DNA from: Cyrtodaria siliqua
Lineage: Eukaryota > Mollusca > Bivalvia > Adapedonta > Hiatellidae
DNA length: 64,000 nucleotides
Direction of reading: 5' to 3'
NCBI GenBank assembly: GCA_037043455.1
Contig: JAWPHD010003076.1
Span: 1 to 64,000 of the forward strand
Positions 57,258 through 64,000 of this stretch are shown here, one piece after another. The position numbers were made by a program, and so were the translations under genes. Position 1 is the stretch's first letter. Each line of letters opens with the position of its first letter. The notes beneath the pieces are model-generated. The model saw nothing but the letters and a program-made list of their open reading frames with translations, made no database searches and had not been told where the DNA came from.

Positions 57258-58734
57258 TTGTACCTACTGAAACCCAACTAAGGGAGGTGGGTGCAAGATT
57301 GGTTTTCTCTTTAGCTGCAACTACTATGGTTGTTCAGTACGATTCTGGATACATCCTGCGATGTTTTTTATTTTGGATGTGTTTCTTTAGTTAGTTTCTC
57401 AGGATGTGGACTTTATTGTTAGAGAATTCCTTTTGATGGGATGTATTTTTGTTTACACTGTCTTGTCTATTTGGGCGTTGAAGACAGGATAACAGCGAGG
57501 ATTGTGCGCATATAAAATCGATTCAAGTTAACAAGTAGGCCTTATTGCTTACTGACCGTTCCAAGTCGGTAACCCTGTCTTCACCACCTTTTCTGTTGTT
57601 TTTTGTCTCTTTCATTGTATTTTTAGGTCCTTGCTTGCAGTACAGTGTGGACCTACGATGCCATTGCGCTCGGACGCTGTGGTTTCTATAGGACCCTATA
57701 TCTCATTTTTGCCAACTCATAATTCATTTTACGCATATTCAATCACGGGTATTTAAAAAAACACATGAATAAACTTATAGTTTTATTCGGCACGTAAACA
57801 TTATTATATGACCTGAACAGCTTGAATTTGGGTAAACAGTTTTGTAGTGCAATTTTTGTCGTATTTGGAATGTAAGTTTCTTTAATTGTTATATATAGAG
57901 TATCTCTTTCTTTTTTTGTATCAAAGACGTTTATGCACTAAAACATATTCGCTATCATCAATCCTAATATCCGCATTAAGTTCACCACGTGAGGTCTATT
58001 GACCTCAGGGTAACACGTAACTAGACATGTATAAGAGGTTTAGGAGGCTGAGATAAGAAATATAATATGTACACGTACGCTGGTTCCACCCCACTCCCAC
58101 CTCCACACACATACACACACCCACACCTGAATCCACACCTGCATTTACCGCTAGTTCAGGTCGTGCTCTATCTGTGCTCGCGTGATCTCAGTTGGGATCG
58201 GTGGAAGATAAGTATTTCGTCTCTTTTACCTATATTTGATTTGAATAGTTGAATGTTTGGACGTAAATTATCGCGGACAGAAACTGTGTTTTCGCCATGA
58301 AAACGTAGATAGTCAAATGATGTCGTATCTTTGACACTTTTAAATGCCGATATCATACACAAGTTCAAATAGTTTGACATTTCTGATAACCCATGTTCTA
58401 CAATCAGTTTATGATTGTACTTGCAGCCATTATCAGACAATCTTCGAGTGCCATTATAGAATATTTTATACGCATTTATAAACTCCGTTTACTTTCAGTA
58501 TATAACTGTAAACGTCAATATTCGCCCATATTCGACGTGTTTTAAATTCATATTGGGTGTTTAATGTTCTTGGAACTACTTTTGCATACTAGGTCGGGAT
58601 TGATGTAATGTACAGTTTCTTGTACATTTCATCTATTACGTCTCACTGGAAGTAGGTCACGTGATAAAAACAAATAGTAGTATGTTGGTTTCATGTGGAA
58701 AATTCCCAAGATGTTACGAATATTTGTTTGTTTT
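57258..58734. other. No recognised feature
   Basis: Probably includes the 3' UTR of the retroelement fragment before it (to about 57720). Nothing else supported. Confidence 0.4.
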
Positions 58735-59040
58735 TTATAAAAAAGGATAAAAATATCGGACAGGGAAAGCAGCACTCAAGGACGACAGCCAACCACAAAA
58801 CACAAAAACAAACACGCAAACTGACAAACGAAAAGACACAAGTAATAATAAATACAAACGACATCACAAACACAAAAGGGTTGACAATAGGGCTACCGCC
58901 TTGGAACGGTCAGTGGCAAAGTAGGCCACTGGGGGTTTAAACCGGTTCTAGGGTGCACCAAACCTCACACTTACCCTACTGTCATCCCATTAAAACAGGA
59001 CAGTGTAACTAAAGAAATCCACGCCATGATCTAAACTGTA
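58735..59040 (+). repeat. Repeat family R1, left part, interrupted by the LINE
   Basis: ATCGGACAGGGAAAGCAGCAC, TCAAGGACGACAGCCAACC, GCCTTGGAACGGTCAGTGGC, TAAAACAGGACAGTGTAACT and CCATGATCTAAACTGTAACC. It stops where the LINE starts and resumes at 63773. Confidence 0.85.
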
Positions 59041-59176
59041 ACCAGAATACATTTACGTATACACGGGCGTACAAACACTTGCCCAACTTGGCGGATTTTG
59101 TGTACTTGAACAATTGCTGTGTGCACGTGCATACCCCACCCACTGTACGAGTGCTATTAATATTATCCATATTGGT

Positions 59177-59476
59177 ATGTCACAAGGGCGTCGTGTTCGT
59201 AAAGGCCGCAAACGCTTAACATCGCCCCAAGAAGGTGATTCTAAAAAATACAGGACGGACGATTCTCTATCGGACTGCAGTTTTATCGACTCGGATGTCC
59301 TAGATTCTGACACCGACACACCTCTTTTCAAAATCCCTCAAAGTACACCAATACCAACAATGTCAACAATGTCAAACAAACTCCATGATGACGATATTAT
59401 CAAAATATGTGATGTAATCACTTCCCGTACCATTATAATTCATAACTCATACAATCTATATATATGCATGCCCTGA
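59177..59476 (+). pseudogene. Truncated ORF1 of the LINE
   Basis: Starts MSQGRRVRKGRKRLTSPQ, a basic N-terminus, then an acidic, Ser/Asp-rich part (SLSDCSFIDSDVLDSDTD). The frame ends after 100 residues without any RRM, zinc knuckle or long coiled coil. LINE ORF1 proteins are normally several hundred residues, so an internal deletion between here and ORF2 is likely. The LINE would then need ORF1 from another copy. Confidence 0.5.
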
Positions 59477-59811
59477 CTTATGTATTGGTGTTTGCTTACT
59501 GATATATTTTTGAGAATGTATAACTCAACATATACTACACATAATTTCGTCCACATATATCAACACTTCTCAGCTCAAATGAATATACTATGTACTTAAG
59601 ACCCATACGAATCCAGAGGAAATATTTTCTTTTTCATTTTTTTTCCTTCTTTAAGCACCTGTACTTTTTGTTCCTTTGTTATCATGCGCATTTCATTTTC
59701 CCCGTCTGTGTGTTGGCAGCCCTGTGTTGTACTGGCAAGTCCTCGTCGTATGTCCGTATCCTCTCTACGCTCAGTAGCCAGCGTTTTCACTAAACGCTTT
59801 ATATCTATAAC

Positions 59812-62800
59812 ATGACATTTTACAAACAAGGCCCATCTGTGTGTGGTGAGGGTCGCGGCTTTCGACATGTACACTTTCCGGGATGTAGGTTTGTGGTGAT
59901 ACTTATAGTCGCGTTCTATTTATATTTCCACCAAGTGTCAGTTTATTGTCTTAAACGACAATTAAACAAAAACGAGTCTGTATACTCACAGATAACTTTC
60001 CCATTTACTAAGATACCAGCATCAGCCAAGTATAGGCAAAATGTTACATTTACAAATCATATATTATGTGTACTAACATTGGCCATCCTGACCTATTGGA
60101 TATTACTGATGATATTAATATTATCAGGAGATGTACATCCTAATCCAGGCCCGAGTTCTTCTATCAATGTGTCCACGGCAAGCTATGAAAGCTCTTCTGT
60201 ATCCTTGGATATCATCGGAAGTGGTCTTAGTATTTTACATATGAACATCCAGAGCCTTAAACCTAAAATTGACCTACTACAGGCAGAAATGCAGCCATAC
60301 GATATACTAGTATTTACCGAAACCTGGCTCTCACCATTAATACCAAATGACGAAATAGCTATTCCCAACTTTCATAAGCCATACAGACTTGACAGAAAAG
60401 ACAGAATTGGTGGTGGGGTTATAATATACTTACGTGACCATCTTCTTGGCTCTATACGTAATGACTTGCTATTACCTGGAATCGAAGCACTATGGGTCGA
60501 ACTGACAATGTCGAATAAAAAACTCCTAATTGGGGGATTTTATCGGCCCCCTAACAGTGGTAATCCTTACTGGGACCTTATTGAAGAGAGTATCGATAGA
60601 GCTTTTAATACCAATATAAAAGACATTGTCATCACTGGAGACTTTAATTGCAATGTCCTTAACACAAACGACAACAGGATCAACAATATTATTAATTCAT
60701 ATGGGTTTAACCAACTCATTACTGAACCTACTCATTTTACAGAATCGAATTCTTCGTTATTAGACCTATTTATTGTCAAAAACAATAATAATGTTATAAC
60801 TAGTTTTGTCGGAGATCCATTTATTCCAAATCTCGTACGTTACCATTGCCCGATTGTGATAGTTCTGAATCTGACAAAGCCAACGTCACATAGCTTTAAA
60901 CGTAAAGTTTGGAAATATGACCAAGGTGACTATAACGCATTTCGGAATATCTTACGAAATACTGATTGGAACGTTCTATTTAATTCCGAAAACTTAGATG
61001 ACATTGCATTGTCTCTTAGTAATATCATTTTAGAAGCAGCGAACAGTACTATACCTAGCAAGATCGTCACTATCCGTCCTTGTGAAATCCCCTGGCTATA
61101 TAGCAGCGTGCGCAAACTTATAAGACAAAGAAAGCGTCTTCACAAACGTGCAAAAAAGTCAAACTCCGATTCCCACTGGAGCGATTTCAAAAAAAAGAGA
61201 AACGAAGTAACCAAAGCCATTCGAAAAGCTAAAGCCGATTATTACAACGCATTAACCGATAAACTTAACAGTTCGCAAACAAACAGCAAAAATTGGTTTA
61301 AACTAGCTAAACAAATAATAAACAATAATCAGACCACACATAAAATTCCTACGCTATTCCACAACAATATCGAAGCTACCGTTGACTGTGAAAAAGCAGA
61401 CCTATTAAACAACTTTTTCTGTAGCCAATCCTCTGTTGACGACAATAATACACAATTACCACCAATTACAAACCCAGTTCAAAACTATTTATCTGAAATA
61501 ACGATTACATCCCAGGATGTTATGGACATTCTCAGAAAACTAGACGTGTCAAAAGCTTCTGGGCCTGATTTAATCAGCCCCAGACTACTCAAAGAGGGCT
61601 CTATCGAACTCTCAATCCCGCTGTCGAAGTATTTTAATATGTCATTGCAGAACTCTTACTACCCATCCCCATGGAAACATGCAAATGTAACTCCTATATT
61701 CAAAAAAGCCGACCCCTCTAACCCAAGTAACTATCGACCTATTTCACTATTAAGCTGTATAAGTAAAACTATGGGTAGATGTGTGTTCAAGTATTTATTT
61801 AACTTTTTATCCAGACACAGCATACTTACCTCTGCCCAATCTGGATTTATCCCAGGTGATTCTACTATAAACCAACTTACATATCTCTACAACGCAATCT
61901 GTAAAGCTCTAGACGAAGGAAAAGAAATCCGAGTAGTATTTTGCGACATATCCAAAGCCTTTGATCGAGTTTGGCATAAAGGCCTACTATTCAAACTTAA
62001 AGCAATCGGCGTAACTGGAACATTTCTTGATTGGTTCTCTTCATACTTATCTAACAGACAGCAACGCGTCGTTCTTAACAATGTAACATCAAATTGGAAG
62101 AAAACCACAGCCGGTGTTCCGCAAGGGTCTATTTTAGGTCCGATACTCTTCTTGATTTACATCAACGATATTGTTACTGAAATCGACTCTAACATAAGTC
62201 TATTTGCTGATGACACCAGTTTACACTTGATTGTTGATAACCCTACTGTAGCAGCGAACACCTTAAACAATGACCTAGATAAAATCAATTCCTGGTCCAA
62301 GCAATGGTTGGTGGATTTTAACCCTTCCAAAACAAAATCTCTCACAATTTCTAGGAACATTTTCCGTCCAGCACATCCTACTCTACTCATGAACAATGTT
62401 AATATAGAGGATGTCAAACAACATAAACACTTAGGCGTAACAATATCCGACGACGGCAAATGGCAAGATCATATTGCATCTATCACAAACCGAACGTGGC
62501 AACGTATTGGTATTCTTCGAAGCCTGAAATTCATTCTTAATCGCCAAACATTAGAACACATATACATTTCCTTCATAAGACCGTTACTAGAATATGGTGA
62601 TGTTGTCTGGTGCAACTGCACCCAAGAACAACGTAAATCCATTGAAGCCATTCAAATCGAAGCAGCACGAATCGTTACTGGCGCGACAAAACTGTGTAGT
62701 ATAGCTAAATTGTATGACGAAACAAAATGGGAAACTCTTGATAATCGATGCAAAAAACACAAACTTATTCTATTTTACAAAATGAAAAATAATCTTACCC

Positions 62801-63006
62801 CAAACTTCCTGTCAGAACTTGTTCCCCTCGACGTCAATGATCGTTCAACTTATAATTTAAGAAATAGTCAGAATACGCAAATCATGCACGCACGAACGAG
62901 TCTCTATAGAGACTCATTCTTACCTTCTGTTATCCGTGACTGGAATGAATTGCCCCAAAGTGTAAGAGACTGTGAAGCACTAATCAGCTTTAAAACCTGT
63001 CTTTAG
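59812..63006 (+). CDS. LINE ORF2: endonuclease and reverse transcriptase
   Basis: 1064 residues to the first stop. Residues 25-115 hold two hydrophobic segments and the 2A-like motif GDVHPNPGP (106-114). APE-type endonuclease from about 138: HMNIQSLK (N145), FTETWL (E170), GDFN (276-279); the last catalytic motif reads RYHCPI (344-345) where SDH is expected. Reverse transcriptase: VSKASGPDLISPRLLK, NYRPISLLSCISK, QSGFIPGDSTINQLTY, FCDISKAFDRVW (D712), GVPQGSILGPILFLIYIND, FADDTS (D800, D801). All three RT carboxylates are present. It copies the LINE RNA at the nicked target in the nucleus. The start Met at 59812 is the first in the frame. The TAG at 63004 cuts off the C-terminal zinc knuckle. 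Confidence 0.88.
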   Translation: MTFYKQGPSVCGEGRGFRHVHFPGCRFVVILIVAFYLYFHQVSVYCLKRQLNKNESVYSQITFPFTKIPASAKYRQNVTFTNHILCVLTLAILTYWILLMILILSGDVHPNPGPSSSINVSTASYESSSVSLDIIGSGLSILHMNIQSLKPKIDLLQAEMQPYDILVFTETWLSPLIPNDEIAIPNFHKPYRLDRKDRIGGGVIIYLRDHLLGSIRNDLLLPGIEALWVELTMSNKKLLIGGFYRPPNSGNPYWDLIEESIDRAFNTNIKDIVITGDFNCNVLNTNDNRINNIINSYGFNQLITEPTHFTESNSSLLDLFIVKNNNNVITSFVGDPFIPNLVRYHCPIVIVLNLTKPTSHSFKRKVWKYDQGDYNAFRNILRNTDWNVLFNSENLDDIALSLSNIILEAANSTIPSKIVTIRPCEIPWLYSSVRKLIRQRKRLHKRAKKSNSDSHWSDFKKKRNEVTKAIRKAKADYYNALTDKLNSSQTNSKNWFKLAKQIINNNQTTHKIPTLFHNNIEATVDCEKADLLNNFFCSQSSVDDNNTQLPPITNPVQNYLSEITITSQDVMDILRKLDVSKASGPDLISPRLLKEGSIELSIPLSKYFNMSLQNSYYPSPWKHANVTPIFKKADPSNPSNYRPISLLSCISKTMGRCVFKYLFNFLSRHSILTSAQSGFIPGDSTINQLTYLYNAICKALDEGKEIRVVFCDISKAFDRVWHKGLLFKLKAIGVTGTFLDWFSSYLSNRQQRVVLNNVTSNWKKTTAGVPQGSILGPILFLIYINDIVTEIDSNISLFADDTSLHLIVDNPTVAANTLNNDLDKINSWSKQWLVDFNPSKTKSLTISRNIFRPAHPTLLMNNVNIEDVKQHKHLGVTISDDGKWQDHIASITNRTWQRIGILRSLKFILNRQTLEHIYISFIRPLLEYGDVVWCNCTQEQRKSIEAIQIEAARIVTGATKLCSIAKLYDETKWETLDNRCKKHKLILFYKMKNNLTPNFLSELVPLDVNDRSTYNLRNSQNTQIMHARTSLYRDSFLPSVIRDWNELPQSVRDCEALISFKTCL
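60127..60153 (+). other. 2A-like ribosome-skipping motif in LINE ORF2
   Basis: GDVHPNPGP at residues 106-114, directly after a hydrophobic segment (LTYWILLMILILS). Virus-type 2A motifs read D-V/I-E-x-N-P-G-P. Here His replaces Glu. 2A-like sequences near the N-terminus of LINE ORF2 are known in several animals. Whether this variant skips is unknown. Confidence 0.6.
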
Positions 63007-63351
63007 GTCAGAGACAAACCACCTTCTTATTTTCTCACTGGAGACAGAAAAGCTCAGATCCTACATACACGACTTAGATTAGAATGCAGCGCGCTTAATG
63101 AACATCTTTTTAAGAAATCAATAATAGACAGTCCTTTATGTACATGTGGCACGCCAGAAACAACAAATCATTTCCTACTAGTATGTCCAAACTTCGCGGA
63201 ACAAAGACGAACACACCTATCAAACTTACCATGTCCACGGTCTCAGCACAATCTCCTTTTTGGTTCTTTAGAACTTTCTTATCAATCAAACGCCGATTTA
63301 TTTAAGAGTGTACAGAACTATATAATTTCCACCCGCAGATTTGCATCCTAA
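63007..63351 (+). pseudogene. Continuation of LINE ORF2 after an in-frame TAG
   Basis: The same frame stays open for 114 residues after the TAG and holds TGDRKAQILHTRLRLECSAL, then LCTCGTPETTNHFLLVCPNF, the C-terminal zinc-knuckle region of the LINE protein. It ends at TAA 63349-63351. The TAG is therefore either a single inactivating mutation or a readthrough stop. Confidence 0.75.
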
Positions 63352-63772
63352 TTCTAAAAAAAAGGCCAGTCAGTGCAGCGGGGGCTGTTGGGATACACCG
63401 GTGTTGATTGTATGCGCATTTATTTACATGAGTTTTTTTTTGTTCTCTTTTTCTTACCATTTATTTTCTCCTCGTTTCCTCATAACAACTTTCTTAAAAT
63501 AGCAGAGTATGTAGCTCCTTAACGTTCTCATTTTTGTGCTCAGCTACACGTACTCAGCTACCATTCTGATTATTTATTCTTGATTATCTATTCTGCTTTA
63601 TTTTCTTACTTTTCATGATTAAAATATTTATGTTACTTAGCCATATCAAAATGTGACTTCTCTGAAAGGAGATGAATTTATATAAGCTTTGATAAGCTTG
63701 TTTTCAGATCCTTACTATTATAATGTGTATATAATATATGTGTACATTGTGAAATAAATATTGTTTAAACCA

Positions 63773-64000
63773 AACTCTAACCAACAAGGCAGCATCAATA
63801 GGCAATATAAGTAAAACACAAATATACTCGTGTAAATATAATACAAAAAAACAATAGCCTAGAAAGCCACAATGAAGGTACTCAATGACTTGGCAGAAGC
63901 CAGAGCAGTAAGAGAATACACCATTAAGGGCACGACAAGAAAGAACATGGACAAACATCAAACACCACCGTCCCAAAACTGTTTTAATGAAGATAAAATG
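63773..64000 (+). repeat. Repeat family R1, right part after the LINE
   Basis: ACAAGGCAGCATCAATAGGC, AGCCTAGAAAGCCACAATG, AGGTACTCAATGACTTGGC and GAATACACCATTAAGGGCACG match 7945-8110. Continues to the window edge. Confidence 0.85.

Larger units (their letters stand above)
59045..63770 (+). mobile_element. Nearly full-length LINE of the CR1/Jockey type, inserted in an R1 repeat
   Basis: A 4.7 kb unit with a short ORF1 (59177-59476), a long EN+RT ORF2 (59812-63006, frame open to 63351 apart from one TAG) and a 3' end GTGAAATAAATATTG (63749-63764). R1 sequence flanks both sides. The left flank CTAAACTGTAACCA and the right flank CCAAACTCTAACCA look like an imperfect ~14-bp target duplication. 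The continuity of ORF2 suggests recent insertion. Clade placement is by motif style only. Confidence 0.8.

Noticed and set aside
1..64000. LTR retrotransposon or endogenous virus
   Set aside because: I found no paired long terminal repeats, no gag/protease/integrase motifs and no envelope-like frame. All reverse transcriptase pieces are of LINE or Penelope-like style.

Overview
The window looks like nuclear DNA of a bivalve mollusc. It is strongly AT-rich and intron-rich. It is packed with interspersed repeats, including units ending in a GGGCCTCTTG-type terminus, LINE fragments, a tRNA-Ser-derived SINE and long-inverted-repeat elements. No species can be fixed from the sequence alone, and I see no bacterial or organellar genes.

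The only host genes I can support form a small cluster of secreted, two-domain fasciclin (FAS1) proteins. Gene A (+, 12566-29569) splices from seven exons into a 302-residue protein. Gene B (-, 47175-56709) splices from six exons into 315 residues (320 if an upstream Met is used). Gene C (-, 34907-38301) is a decayed partial copy of gene B with a stop codon, a frameshift and missing exons. A and B are convergent, and C lies between their 3' ends. Intron phases agree between A and B; A carries one extra intron between its two FAS1 domains. These exons are too short to stand out as long open frames and were assembled from splice signals, phase and the FAS1 motifs.

Layout. 0-6 kb: broken LINE pieces on the minus strand, split by a 2.3 kb insert with 9-bp inverted ends. 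6-12.5 kb: repeat copies, a Penelope-like reverse transcriptase fragment, a SINE, hairpins and a 35-bp minisatellite just upstream of the gene A promoter. 12.5-29.6 kb: gene A, whose introns hold three palindromic or long-inverted-repeat elements and two large tandem arrays. 30-35 kb: 5'-truncated LINE ends, a 35-bp array and a tRNA-like SINE. 35-38.3 kb: pseudogene C. 38.3-47 kb: LINE RNase H debris, foldback repeats, a tandemly organised bivalve repeat, a LINE end and a full SINE. 47-57 kb: gene B with a LINE in intron 3. 57-64 kb: a retroelement ORF fragment and a nearly complete LINE (endonuclease, reverse transcriptase, 2A-like motif) inserted inside another repeat copy.

The most unusual signal is that tandem arrays in the FAS1 genes appear to have grown out of exon/intron junctions. 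A 62-bp array in intron 2 of gene A copies the end of exon 2 plus its 5' splice site. A 17-bp array in intron 4 copies the end of exon 4 plus its 5' splice site, and is followed by a decayed copy of exon 4. A degenerate array beside exon 2 of gene B copies its 3' splice site region. The second signal is a pair of ~2.35 kb elements with long inverted arms that carry exon-like coding pieces (C2H2 finger; THAP-like and SGNH-like segments).
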